A stretch of DNA of 64,000 bases, taken from NCBI GenBank assembly GCA_963847665.1, contig CAWKAO010000001.1:149529-213528 (forward strand), in the 5' to 3' direction. The stretch's first letter is position 1. Each line of letters begins with the position of its first letter. The notes under the pieces are model-generated. The model had not been told where the DNA came from, searched no databases, and saw nothing but the letters and a program-made list of their open reading frames with translations. The position numbers and the translations under genes were made by a program. Of this stretch, positions 26,153-35,134 are shown one piece after another. This DNA comes from CAWKAO01 sp963847665 (lineage in GTDB: Bacteria > Actinomycetota > Humimicrobiia > Humimicrobiales > Humimicrobiaceae).

Positions 26153-26947
26153 AAACCTGATGACTTCTGCAGGATTTTCTAAATAATAATCAGCGATGGT
26201 TTTTTCTGTCTCAATATTATCTGTGACCTTTATATTGATCCCGGTCCTGTTACCGGAAAAGAGGTCTTCATCTGTTACATCATCTCCAATGCAGATGGCA
26301 AGGACAGATCCTTTAGAAGTATTTTTCTTATCAACTCTGAGGAATTTTTCTAAAACAATTCCTTTATTTATATCTTCAGGCATTATTTCAATGACTTTTT
26401 TCATTTTTATAAACCTGAAAATGTATTGCTTTCTAAGTTTTTTTAAATGTTCGCCAAGTTCTTCGATCCTTGGAATATCTTTTTTTTCTACCTGTCTATA
26501 ATGGATCGCAAGTGAATGAGGTTTATCTTCGATGATAATATTTTTTATATCCTTTATCTGCTCTATTACTATACTTTTTAGAGCTTCAGGTATACCACTG
26601 CCATAAGTCTTATCACAGGACGCCTGAGGGTTTTTCAAAAGGCTGGAGTTTTTTAATTCTGCGCCATGGCTTCCTGCCATGATAATATTTGTGGGCTCCA
26701 GGGCCCCGGTTATTTTTTCAAGGTCATCAAGAGACCGGCCTGAGATTATTATAATCCTGAATCTGCTATTATTTAAGTCTTTGAATAACCTTATAAGCTC
26801 GCTGCCTGGTAATGCATCACCTGGTCTTTCGACGATGTCAGTGAGGGTCCCATCGTAATCAAGAAACAAGTAGACTTTGCGAGATCTTTCAATCCTTTTT
26901 TTTATATCTTCGATCTCTGTAAAAGCATTTTTTAGGATTTTCATCAT
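26129..26947 (-). CDS. otsB: Trehalose-6-phosphate phosphatase
   Basis: This 272-residue HAD-superfamily enzyme carries the motif I FLDYDGTLTD (nucleophile Asp30, acid/base Asp32) and the motif IV CIGDDVTDEDLF. It removes phosphate from trehalose 6-phosphate to give trehalose, a compatible solute. It lies 40 bases downstream of otsA on the same strand, so the two steps are probably co-expressed. The ATG has no clear SD. Its end overlaps the convergent mscS end by 24 bases. Confidence 0.93.
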   Translation of the reverse strand: MMKILKNAFTEIEDIKKRIERSRKVYLFLDYDGTLTDIVERPGDALPGSELIRLFKDLNNSRFRIIIISGRSLDDLEKITGALEPTNIIMAGSHGAELKNSSLLKNPQASCDKTYGSGIPEALKSIVIEQIKDIKNIIIEDKPHSLAIHYRQVEKKDIPRIEELGEHLKKLRKQYIFRFIKMKKVIEIMPEDINKGIVLEKFLRVDKKNTSKGSVLAICIGDDVTDEDLFSGNRTGINIKVTDNIETEKTIADYYLENPAEVIRFLLIISHI

Positions 26948-26987
26948 TTATAATTGGAAATATAGACTTAACTGATGAAGAATTTCA

Positions 26988-28433
26988 TTATTGTGGTGTT
27001 TGAACGAAATAATTTAAAAAGCTTAAACACCATTTGTATACATCATTTTCTTTTATTATTTTCTGTAGAGCTCTAATATTGGATCTTTTTTCTTCTGCAT
27101 CCATCTTAAGTGCAAGATATATTTTATCTGCTATATCTTCGGTATCATAAGGGTTTACCATTGCCGAGTGTTCCCTTAACTCATCAGCGCAACCAGCAAA
27201 TTCGCTTAATATAAGAACACCATTTAAATCGTTTTTACAGGTGACATATTCTTTTGCAATAAGGTTCATGCCGTCTCTTAGAGGGGTTACAAGGCAGACA
27301 TCTGCTGATGCGTAAAAAGCTGAAAGTTTTTCCCGGTTTAATGATTTGTAAAGATACACAATAGGGGTCCATACCTCTTCAGCAAACCTCCCATTGATCT
27401 TTCCGATAAGCTCATCAATCTCATTTTTGAAACTGATATATTCACGTATTTTTGTCCTGCTTGGAACAGAGACCTGGATAAATACCACCCGTTTCCTGTA
27501 TTCAGGATACTTTTCAAAAAACCGCTCGATCGAACAGAGTCTTTCTTTTATTCCTTTTGTATAATCCAGCCGTTCAACGCTAAGGACTATTTTTTTATCG
27601 ATTGTGTTCTTTCTTATACTGCTCAGGCTTCTATTTGAAGCCGCTCCGCTGGATATTTTTTTAAACTGTTCGTAATCTATACTTATGGGAAAATGCCATA
27701 CTTTTACAGTCCTTGAATTATATAATACTGTAGATCTCTGCATATCTACTTCTGCCTTCAAAAGTTTTTTACAGGAGATCAAAAAATTGTCTGAATCATT
27801 TTCAGTCTGAAAGCCTACAAGATCACAACCCAGCATTCCTTTTAGCATATCTTTATGCCATGGAAGAGCCCTGAAAGTCTCGTAATTTGGAAAGGGAATA
27901 TGATTGAAAAAAGCTATCCTGAGGTCTTTGTTTTTTGTCCTTAACATTTCAGGGACCAGCATAAGATGGTAATCATGTATCCATATCAGTTCATCTCCCT
28001 TTATTTCTTCGAGGACCGCTTTTGCATATTTTTTATTGGCAGAAAAGTAAGAATCCCAGTAATTATGATCAAAATGAGTCTGGAATAAAAAACCATGGAA
28101 AAGTGGCCAGAGGGTTCTATTGGTAAAGCCGTGGTAAAAGAGATTTATATCGTTTTCGCTTAGATTTACAAATTTTATCTGGTAGTCTCCCGGGCTATCG
28201 ACAGGTATTTTAGTACTGGTATCCAGAAATCTTGTTTTTTTAGAAAGACCACTCCATCCTATCCATACCCCGCCTTTTAATGTCATTATTGGATCAAGGG
28301 CCGTTACCAGGCCGCCAACACTTCTTTTATAACTGATCCCTTCTTTTGTCCTGTAAAAATTAAAGGGGACCCTGTTTGAGACTATTACCAATTTTTCTCT
28401 GGGTACCAGTTTTAAAAATTCTTCTTTTTGCAT
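26988..28433 (-). CDS. otsA: Trehalose-6-phosphate synthase (GT20)
   Basis: This 481-residue retaining glycosyltransferase shows the OtsA signatures: LVIVSNRVPFNFYR at the start, YHLMLVPEMLR, FNHIPFPNYETFRALPW, VERLDYTKGI, and DGMNLIAKEYV with the later ILSEFAG. It makes trehalose 6-phosphate from UDP- or ADP-glucose and glucose 6-phosphate in the cytoplasm. It heads the otsAB unit and is divergent from the DUF5752-treT operon. The ATG at 28433 lacks an obvious SD. It has the expected family length. Confidence 0.95.
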   Translation of the reverse strand: MQKEEFLKLVPREKLVIVSNRVPFNFYRTKEGISYKRSVGGLVTALDPIMTLKGGVWIGWSGLSKKTRFLDTSTKIPVDSPGDYQIKFVNLSENDINLFYHGFTNRTLWPLFHGFLFQTHFDHNYWDSYFSANKKYAKAVLEEIKGDELIWIHDYHLMLVPEMLRTKNKDLRIAFFNHIPFPNYETFRALPWHKDMLKGMLGCDLVGFQTENDSDNFLISCKKLLKAEVDMQRSTVLYNSRTVKVWHFPISIDYEQFKKISSGAASNRSLSSIRKNTIDKKIVLSVERLDYTKGIKERLCSIERFFEKYPEYRKRVVFIQVSVPSRTKIREYISFKNEIDELIGKINGRFAEEVWTPIVYLYKSLNREKLSAFYASADVCLVTPLRDGMNLIAKEYVTCKNDLNGVLILSEFAGCADELREHSAMVNPYDTEDIADKIYLALKMDAEEKRSNIRALQKIIKENDVYKWCLSFLNYFVQTPQ

Positions 28434-28633
28434 ATTTTTACATGGGAATAAGCATAATGATAAATTTTATTATAGTTCTAAAATGCACATGTTTCAAACT
28501 GGAAGACTGTAAGCTGTCTGATCATTAGATATATTTTTTGCATTTTACTTTTAGAATCTTTATGGTTATCATAACTAAAGTTATTAAATTATTACAATTA
28601 AATTGATCTAATAAATACTTTATATACTAAAAA
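28434..28633. promoter_or_regulatory. Divergent promoter region of otsAB and DUF5752-treT
   Basis: The 200-base AT-rich region must drive both trehalose operons. On the plus strand TATACT (28623-28628) lies five bases before ATG 28634, which would give a leaderless or nearly leaderless mRNA. TTGATC at 28603 is a possible but poorly spaced -35. No clear operator palindrome is seen. Confidence 0.35.
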
Positions 28634-29281
28634 ATGACAGAATTTGAATTTTACGACTACATTACTATCATAAGTCCCACAGGGCTTAGGGCTTCCAATC
28701 TTCGGGAGTTTTTATCGATTATCGAAGAATCAGAAGACAATGTCCTATTCCACCATATGTTTCAGGCGCAATTGAAATACCATTCAAGGATACTGAATTA
28801 CAACGGGGATTTTGCAAACTGGGCTGCGGACTCACTTGAAGACTATGCCCTTGCAGAAAAACTTGGTAACTTTAATCCCTATGATTATTCAACCATAGCT
28901 GAGGCAAAGGACTACCTTGTGGAGATAATAGAAGAACATATGTGGGACCTCCCAAATATCCCCTGGACCAGGCCCGGGTTAGAATTTTACTTCTCATATT
29001 CGACTTCAATTATAATGCCTTCTGGAATAAAAGTAGCAAACATAAAAGAGCTCAAGGATGCCTTAAAGAATATAAGTATTAATTCATTTTACTACCATTT
29101 TTGTGAAACAAGAAAAATTAAAAAAGAGAAGATGCACGATGATTTCTCTACCTGGATGGATGAGAACTTTGACTTAAAGGAACTTGTTAAAAGTTTAAGG
29201 GATATAGACTTTTATTTTTTCAGTCTGGATGAGAGCAGGAAAAAAATAATTAGATTATTAAGGAATGAATTAGCAAAGTAG
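28634..29281 (+). CDS. DUF5752 family protein linked to trehalose synthase
   Basis: This 215-residue protein is made of two similar halves. Each opens with a FYDY/FYFSYST... SPTGLRASNLREF or PSGIKVANIKEL pattern and a conserved histidine-containing HHMFQAQLKYHSR / YYHFCETRK helix. This duplicated layout matches DUF5752, which often occurs fused or adjacent to TreT-type trehalose synthases. The treT start is three bases beyond its stop, so they are co-translated. It may regulate or support TreT; there is no catalytic motif to say more. No SD precedes the ATG. Confidence 0.82.
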   Translation: MTEFEFYDYITIISPTGLRASNLREFLSIIEESEDNVLFHHMFQAQLKYHSRILNYNGDFANWAADSLEDYALAEKLGNFNPYDYSTIAEAKDYLVEIIEEHMWDLPNIPWTRPGLEFYFSYSTSIIMPSGIKVANIKELKDALKNISINSFYYHFCETRKIKKEKMHDDFSTWMDENFDLKELVKSLRDIDFYFFSLDESRKKIIRLLRNELAK

Positions 29282-29284
29282 AAC

Positions 29285-30532
29285 ATGCAAAACAATATAA
29301 GTATCAATGATTATAAAGATGTAGTAGGAGAAAGATACATCCAACAGCTCAGGAATCTGGCAAAGGTCTCCCGTGATAAAAAGGTCATCATGGTAAATTC
29401 TACAAAACTTGGTGGTGGAGTCGCAGAGATCCTTCACAGGCTAGTACCTTTATTAAATGAACTTGGTATATATTGTGAATGGAAAGTAATAAATGGTGAC
29501 GAGAAGTTTTTTAAGATAACAAAGAATATGCATAATGCCCTGCAGGGAAATAAGGTATGTTTTTCACCTGATGACCTGCAATATTATCTCGAAGTAAACA
29601 TGCAAAACTCCAGGGACCTCGATCTGGATGCAGATATAGTAGTAATACATGACCCTCAACCTCTCCCACTGTTAAAATTCTATGATAAGAAGAGCTCACG
29701 ATGGGCATGGCGCTGCCACATCGATATGTCTAAACCGGATATCACATTGTGGAAACATCTTAAGAAATATCTTAATCCATATGATGCAAGTATCTTTTCA
29801 ATAGCAAAATTCTCAAGGAAACTGCCACATCCACAATTTTTGATACTCCCTTCCATTGATCCTCTAAGTGATAAAAATCGCGAGGTGGACGAGCAGAAAA
29901 TAGAAGCAATATTAAAGAGATTTAAAATAGAGCATGATAAACCCATTATTTTACAGGTCTCAAGATTTGACAGGTTCAAAGACCCTGTTGGGGTCATCAA
30001 GGCATACAGGCTCGTTAAGAATGAGATCGATTGCCAGCTGATTCTTGCAGGGGGGACCGCCACAGATGACCCCGAAGGCTTAGAAGTGCTGGAGGAGGTA
30101 AAGGCTGAGGCTGGAAATGATCCTGATGTCCACATCCTTATGCTTGAAGCGAACAGTGATATTGAAATAAATGCACTGCAGAGGGCTGCAGATGTAGTCA
30201 TCCAGAAATCGACTAAAGAAGGATTCGGGCTTGTTGTCACGGAGGCACTATGGAAAGAAAAGCCTGTTATCGGTGGGGCAGTCGGTGGCATAACTACCCA
30301 GATAAGGAATTACTATGACGGTTTTTTAGTCCATTCCATCGAAGGCGCCGCATACCGGATAAGATACCTTTTAAACAGACCTCACATGAGCAGTATAATG
30401 GGCCGTCAGGCCAAAAAATTTACTCTTGAAAATTTTCTTATAACGAGACATTTAAGGGATTATCTAAGCCTTTTTATATGCATGTATAACCAGGGCAAGA
30501 ATATAATCAATGTGAAAGATACTGTATCATAA
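29285..30532 (+). CDS. treT: Trehalose synthase TreT (GT4, trehalose glycosyltransferring)
   Basis: This 415-residue GT4-type enzyme has MVNSTKLGGGVAEILHRLVPLLNELG in its N-terminal Rossmann domain. The C-terminal domain has QVSRFDRFKDPVGVIKAYRLV and STKEGFGLVVTEALWKEKPVIGG. These features match TreT, which joins NDP-glucose and glucose directly into trehalose without a phosphate intermediate. It is coupled to DUF5752. Together with otsAB on the other strand it gives the organism two independent trehalose routes from one locus. Confidence 0.92.
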   Translation: MQNNISINDYKDVVGERYIQQLRNLAKVSRDKKVIMVNSTKLGGGVAEILHRLVPLLNELGIYCEWKVINGDEKFFKITKNMHNALQGNKVCFSPDDLQYYLEVNMQNSRDLDLDADIVVIHDPQPLPLLKFYDKKSSRWAWRCHIDMSKPDITLWKHLKKYLNPYDASIFSIAKFSRKLPHPQFLILPSIDPLSDKNREVDEQKIEAILKRFKIEHDKPIILQVSRFDRFKDPVGVIKAYRLVKNEIDCQLILAGGTATDDPEGLEVLEEVKAEAGNDPDVHILMLEANSDIEINALQRAADVVIQKSTKEGFGLVVTEALWKEKPVIGGAVGGITTQIRNYYDGFLVHSIEGAAYRIRYLLNRPHMSSIMGRQAKKFTLENFLITRHLRDYLSLFICMYNQGKNIINVKDTVS

Positions 30533-30665
30533 CACAAGTATCTTTTAATATATTTTTATAAAAATTCATCTAGTAAAAAACCATATACTTATAATGTGAA
30601 TTTGTCCTATAATAAAAAATAATCTTTTTAAAAAATAGTTTATTTTATAAAAAGGAGGAGGAAAT

Positions 30666-30980
30666 ATGACGGATAAAAATCAATTCAGCCAGATGAATGA
30701 AGAAGAAAAGTATAAATTTGCAAAGAAAAGAGTTGAAGAGATAAAAGGTTTTTATGCGCATCTTATAACTTATCTTGCTGTAAATGTCGCTCTTTTTCTG
30801 ATTTGGTACTTCACAAGCGGTGGTGATTTTAGAAGTTATCCCTGGTTTGTATGGGTTCTTGGCTGGTGGGGCTTTGGTCTTTTCTGGCATATGATGGGAG
30901 TCTTTGTGTTCAACAGGGGTGGCGGAACATGGGAAAAGAAAAAAATAAAAGAGATCATGGACCAGATGGACAATAAATAA
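30666..30980 (+). CDS. 2TM domain membrane protein
   Basis: This 104-residue protein has a charged N-terminal helix (FAKKRVEEIKGFYAHLITYLAVNVALFLIWYF) leading into two membrane segments, then the GWWGFGLFWHMMGVFVFN segment. This is the 2TM domain, seen alone or attached to histidine kinases. An AAAAAGGAGGAGG-type SD promises strong translation. Function is unknown. It stands alone between the trehalose and UroD-like genes. Confidence 0.85.
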   Translation: MTDKNQFSQMNEEEKYKFAKKRVEEIKGFYAHLITYLAVNVALFLIWYFTSGGDFRSYPWFVWVLGWWGFGLFWHMMGVFVFNRGGGTWEKKKIKEIMDQMDNK

Positions 30981-31076
30981 AGACTTGTTTGTCCTTGATT
31001 TAATTCCATAACCACTTCTTTAAAAATTTTTAACTGATAAATAATACTTAATAATGAGTATAAAGGGAAGGTATAA

Positions 31077-32246
31077 ATGAATTCTAGGGAACGGGTTAGG
31101 ACGGCACTGGATTTAAAAGAACCGGATAGGGTGCCGGTAGATAATAATGGAAATGTATCCGGGATACATGAAGTCGCATACCGGAATCTGCTTGGGTACC
31201 TGAATATCTCTGATGATATTCGTATTTATGATTATGTCCAGAGGCTCGCTGAGATAAAGGACGAGATAAAAGACACCCTTGGAATAGATACGAGATACCT
31301 CTATCCAAATCCACCTGATAATTTTAAGTTTGTTGAGGGACCCGATGGTACCTTTAAAGATGAATTCGGGACAATCTACAGGAGAGTAAATTACTATTCT
31401 GATATCTCCAAACCTGTATTAAGTGGAAAGACGCTTGAGGAAATAAAAGCATATAAGTTTCCTGATCCTTCGGACCTTACAAGATTTTATGGTTTAAAGG
31501 AAAAAGCAGAGAAGCTTTATAATGAAACTGATTATTCCCTTTGGGCAGGCCTTGTCAATTCACTCTTTTATTTTGCCTGGTGCTTGAGGGGTATAGAAGA
31601 ATTCATGACCGATCTTTACGGGGAACCGGAAACTGCCCAATATATAATGGATAGTATAGTAGATTGGAATATCGGCTTTTTTGAAAGTTTTTATTCAATA
31701 GTAGGTCCATATATCGACGTTTTCTGGATCGGAGATGACTGGGGCATACAGGATGGCTGCCTTATTTCTCCGGTATATTTTAAGAAAGAAGTCGTTCCAA
31801 GATTTAAAAAAATGATAAGTTTCATCAAGACCAAAACAGATGCAAAATGCTGCTATCATACATGCGGGGCTACTTACTGGTGTCTCGACGACCTGAAGGA
31901 CATGGGTGTGGACATAGTGCATCCTTTGCAGGCTAATGCTGCTGGAAACGATACGGCGAAGATAAAAAAGGAGTACGGCCGAAAATTTGCTTTTCACGGT
32001 GGCACAAACAACCAGGGTGTGTTTCATAAGGATATAAAAACACTGACTATAGACACTCTTCAGAGGATAAAGGACCTTGCTCCCGGTGGTGGATATATCT
32101 TTTCTTCAGGGCATAACATACAGGCTAATATGCCACCGGAGAATATAATCAGGTTATTTGATCTCATAAAAGAATTTGGTGGCTATCCAATAGATATAGA
32201 AGCAATCGACAAAAGAATAGAAATTGAAAAAAATAAAAAATATTGA
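31077..32246 (+). CDS. Uroporphyrinogen decarboxylase-family (MtaA-type) methyltransferase
   Basis: This 389-residue protein starts MNSRERVRTALDLKEPDRVPVD and has the WIGDDWGIQDG segment and the probable zinc ligands His and Cys of CYHTCGATYW (near 262). This places it with UroD-fold, B12-linked methyltransferases (MtaA/CmuA type), not with heme-pathway HemE. Such enzymes shuttle methyl groups between a corrinoid protein and a thiol. A GAAGG SD precedes ATG 31077. No corrinoid protein is adjacent, so its partner is unknown. Its stop codon overlaps the -35 box of the pilin promoter. Confidence 0.85.
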   Translation: MNSRERVRTALDLKEPDRVPVDNNGNVSGIHEVAYRNLLGYLNISDDIRIYDYVQRLAEIKDEIKDTLGIDTRYLYPNPPDNFKFVEGPDGTFKDEFGTIYRRVNYYSDISKPVLSGKTLEEIKAYKFPDPSDLTRFYGLKEKAEKLYNETDYSLWAGLVNSLFYFAWCLRGIEEFMTDLYGEPETAQYIMDSIVDWNIGFFESFYSIVGPYIDVFWIGDDWGIQDGCLISPVYFKKEVVPRFKKMISFIKTKTDAKCCYHTCGATYWCLDDLKDMGVDIVHPLQANAAGNDTAKIKKEYGRKFAFHGGTNNQGVFHKDIKTLTIDTLQRIKDLAPGGGYIFSSGHNIQANMPPENIIRLFDLIKEFGGYPIDIEAIDKRIEIEKNKKY

Positions 32247-32271
32247 CATTTATATAAAATTTGTGTATATT
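32243..32271 (+). promoter_or_regulatory. Consensus promoter for the Flp pilin gene
   Basis: TTGACA (32243-32248), 17 bases, TATATT (32266-32271). The -35 box overlaps the TGA stop of the upstream UroD-like gene. It predicts a leader of about 43 bases with no SD before the pilin ATG at 32321. Confidence 0.75.
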
Positions 32272-32320
32272 ATATTAACAATAAAAATATTAATATAATA
32301 ATTTATATATTTATGGATTA

Positions 32321-32512
32321 ATGAAGAACTTATTTAACAGGATAAAGTTAGGTCTTTATTGCCATAGGGGGGCTTCTGCCACCGAATATGGTTTAATTAT
32401 AACAGGTGTAGCGTTAGCACTTATTATTGTTTTTAGTGTTGTGACAGGAGCGTTAAGTGATGGCTTCTATTTTATCAGGGACACAATAGTAAATGCAGCA
32501 TCCGGAGGTTAA
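32321..32512 (+). CDS. Flp family type IVb pilin
   Basis: This 63-residue prepilin has a leader ending RG and then ASATEYGLI: glutamate and tyrosine fall at positions +5 and +6 of the mature form (cleavage after Gly17), as in Flp pilins. One hydrophobic helix follows (about 23-45). Flp subunits form fine adhesive fibres assembled by the Tad machinery. No prepilin peptidase, TadA/B/C or other tad gene is in the window, so the gene is an orphan with its own promoter (32243-32271) and terminator (32548-32572). Confidence 0.88.
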   Translation: MKNLFNRIKLGLYCHRGASATEYGLIITGVALALIIVFSVVTGALSDGFYFIRDTIVNAASGG

Positions 32513-32547
32513 AAAGAAAATTTCAACAGTTTTTATAAATATTTATT

Positions 32548-32572
32548 AAAACAGGCCTTTATGGCCTGTTTT
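32548..32572 (+). terminator. Rho-independent terminator of the Flp pilin gene
   Basis: A perfect 10-base stem, AAAACAGGCC (32548-32557) with GGCCTGTTTT (32563-32572), has a 5-base loop and lies 36 bases after the pilin stop. Confidence 0.9.
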
Positions 32573-32743
32573 AATTTGATCTTATATTAAATATCTGCTC
32601 CTGATTTTTCTTCATGTTTTTATTATTTTAACGATTCAATAATGGATATGGACCTGGAAGATGATATTTGTGACTATTAATAATCTTTTTTAGATAAAAA
32701 ATGTTAAAATATTGTCCAACTTGTTATGGATAGAGGTCCCAAT

Positions 32744-33943
32744 ATGAAAGAAAAAAAATTGATAAAGGTTTTGAATATCGTCCCAACTCCTTTTTTTGCA
32801 GACAGGGGTTGTCATATGCGGATACTTGGTGAGATGCGGGCGCTCGAGAAAAATGGGTTTTATAATATAATCTGCACTTACCACAATGGTAGAGATCTGG
32901 AAGGATTGGATATAAGAAGGACCATAAACATACCCTGGTATAAGAAGCTTGAGGCCGGTCCATCGATCCACAAGTTTTATCTGGATATGCTTCTTTTTTT
33001 TAAAGCTGCCGCAATATTTTTTAAAGAAAGACCTGACATAATCTATGGACATCTGCACGAAGGTGCTTTTGTTGGGGGCCTTGTAAAATATATATGTTCG
33101 TTCGGGAAAGTACCCCTGGTCTTTGATGTCCAGGGCAGCCTTACTTCTGAACTCGGGACTTTTAACTGGTTGAAGAGTCGTCCCGTGAAATGGTTTTTTT
33201 ATAATTTTGAAAAATTCATCTGCAAGATGCCCGATTTTTTCATATGTAGCTCAGTTTCTAATGGAGATATTATAAAGGAGCGTTTCAAAATCGATCCTGA
33301 CAGGGTACGGGTAGTAATAGATGGGGTACATACTGATTTCTTTAATAAGGTCCCGGAGAAGGGATTCAGAAAAAAGATGGGGATACCTGATAATGCACCA
33401 CTTATTATTTTTACTGGAGCCCTGCTCGTTGCAAAAGGTATCGATAACCTTGTTGAGAGCATTCCCGTGGTGTTAAAAAAGCTTAAAAATGTACATTTCT
33501 TAATAGTAGGATACCCTGTTGAAGACACAAGGAAAAGAATAAAGGAACTGGCGGTAGAAGATAATGTCCATATGACCGGAATGGTCGATTACTTTGATCT
33601 TCCAGATTATTTGAATATAAGTGATATTGCCGTAGAACCAAAGATAGATAAAGCAGGAGAGGCAAGTGGAAAGGTCATTAATTACATGGGTGCAGGTCTT
33701 CCGGTTGTTTGTTTTGATTCTAAAAACAACAGAAGATTTCTTGAGGATGGCGGGATCTATGCGGAAAGCAGTGAGGTAAAAAACCTTGCTGAAAAAATGA
33801 TCTGGGCAGTAGAAAATCCGGAGGAATCCAAAAGGCTTGGCGATATGAATAAAAAACGAGTCCAGGAAGTATTTTCCTGGGATAACAGCATAAAAGAAAC
33901 TGTCAATGCTTTTAACAATCTACTTGGTATTGACGCCGGTTAA
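32744..33943 (+). CDS. Glycosyltransferase family 4 protein
   Basis: This 399-residue GT-B enzyme has an N-terminal acceptor domain (PTPFFADRGCHMRILGEMRALEK) and a C-terminal nucleotide-sugar domain (IIFTGALLVAKGIDNLVESIP, then VEPKIDKAGEASGKVINYMGAGLPVV). It transfers a sugar, probably to a lipid or polysaccharide at the inner face of the membrane. I choose ATG 32744 because AGAGG lies six bases upstream; an ATG at 32726 has no SD. Its end overlaps the convergent aldo/keto reductase by 24 bases. The acceptor is unknown. Confidence 0.87.
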   Translation: MKEKKLIKVLNIVPTPFFADRGCHMRILGEMRALEKNGFYNIICTYHNGRDLEGLDIRRTINIPWYKKLEAGPSIHKFYLDMLLFFKAAAIFFKERPDIIYGHLHEGAFVGGLVKYICSFGKVPLVFDVQGSLTSELGTFNWLKSRPVKWFFYNFEKFICKMPDFFICSSVSNGDIIKERFKIDPDRVRVVIDGVHTDFFNKVPEKGFRKKMGIPDNAPLIIFTGALLVAKGIDNLVESIPVVLKKLKNVHFLIVGYPVEDTRKRIKELAVEDNVHMTGMVDYFDLPDYLNISDIAVEPKIDKAGEASGKVINYMGAGLPVVCFDSKNNRRFLEDGGIYAESSEVKNLAEKMIWAVENPEESKRLGDMNKKRVQEVFSWDNSIKETVNAFNNLLGIDAG

Positions 33944-34942
33944 CTTATGGTGCCAGTATGGATAAGCAATCCCTGGCTCGCTTATATCATCCAGTTTTTT
34001 TATCTCATCAGCATTAAGTTCCCAGGTAGTGGTATTTATATTATCGGAAAGCTGTTCCTTTTTTCTCGTCCCGAGCACAACAGAGGAGACTGCAGGTTTT
34101 TTTAATATATAATTTAATGCCACCTGTGCAACACTTGCATTGTGCCCTACTGCTATTTTTTGCATCAGGTCTACAATATCATAGGTCTTTTCTGAGTCCA
34201 CCGGAGGAATGAAATTTGATTTTTTATTATCACCCAATCTCGTGCCCTCTGGTACGTTTGTTCCCCTTGAAAATTTTCCGGAAAGATATCCGCCGCTTAA
34301 AGGGCTCCAGACCATTATCCCTAGACCCTGGTCAAGGCATAATGGCACTATTTCATTTTCCAGCTCTCTTGCAAGAAGAGAATAGTAACCCTGATATGTT
34401 ATAAATCTTTCAAATCCATGAAGTGTTGAAACACACATAGCTTTCATCAGGTACCACCCGGAATAATTTGAACATCCTATATATCTGACCTTTCCTGCTT
34501 TTACGAGTCCGGTTAAGGCACTTAGAGTTTCCTCAAGAGGTGTATTAAGATCCATGCTATGTATCATATAGATGTCAATATGATCGGTGTTCAACCTTTT
34601 AAGACTCTGTTCACATGCCCTTAAAATATGATATCTTGAACCGCCAGCATCATTCTGCCCACTACCTCCTGCATTAAACCGGAATTTCGTGCATATTATC
34701 ACATCTTTCCGGTTAACGCCCAGTGCCTTACCCAGTATTTCTTCTGAAGCTCCAGACGAATAAACATCTGCCGTATCAAAAAAGTTAATACCACTATCCA
34801 GAGCGATGCTGATGAGCTCTTTTGCTTCCGGAACACCTACATTTCCTATCTTTCCAAAATTACCGACTCCACCAAAAGTCATTGCACCAACACATAATTC
34901 TGATACTTTTAACCCTGAACTTCCAAGATAGTTATATTTCAT
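33920..34942 (-). CDS. Aldo/keto reductase
   Basis: This 340-residue AKR shows GAMTFGGVGNFGKIG at the start, the catalytic Asp-Tyr in FFDTADVYSSGASEEILGKAL, the lysine and histidine regions (VIICTKFRF, HIDIYMIHSMD), and GCSNYSGW. It reduces a carbonyl compound with NADPH in the cytoplasm and resembles the YghZ/voltage-channel beta-subunit branch. AAAGGA precedes the ATG. The substrate is unspecified. It is convergent with the glycosyltransferase gene, overlapping by 24 bases. Confidence 0.93.
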   Translation of the reverse strand: MKYNYLGSSGLKVSELCVGAMTFGGVGNFGKIGNVGVPEAKELISIALDSGINFFDTADVYSSGASEEILGKALGVNRKDVIICTKFRFNAGGSGQNDAGGSRYHILRACEQSLKRLNTDHIDIYMIHSMDLNTPLEETLSALTGLVKAGKVRYIGCSNYSGWYLMKAMCVSTLHGFERFITYQGYYSLLARELENEIVPLCLDQGLGIMVWSPLSGGYLSGKFSRGTNVPEGTRLGDNKKSNFIPPVDSEKTYDIVDLMQKIAVGHNASVAQVALNYILKKPAVSSVVLGTRKKEQLSDNINTTTWELNADEIKKLDDISEPGIAYPYWHHKLTGVNTK

Positions 34943-35134
34943 TATTAAGTCCTTTCTTGTGATTTTCCCGTGTTTTTAAATTGTACAGGAAATCTCAGTT
35001 AAATTAAATTCTTATATCGTTGGTTGGCATGCATTATTGCTTTTTTTATTGCTGCTTTATATAATCTTAAGCTTGTGTCCGGTGTACTATATAATTATAA
35101 AAATAATGGATCTATCTAAGACTAGTCGATCAAT

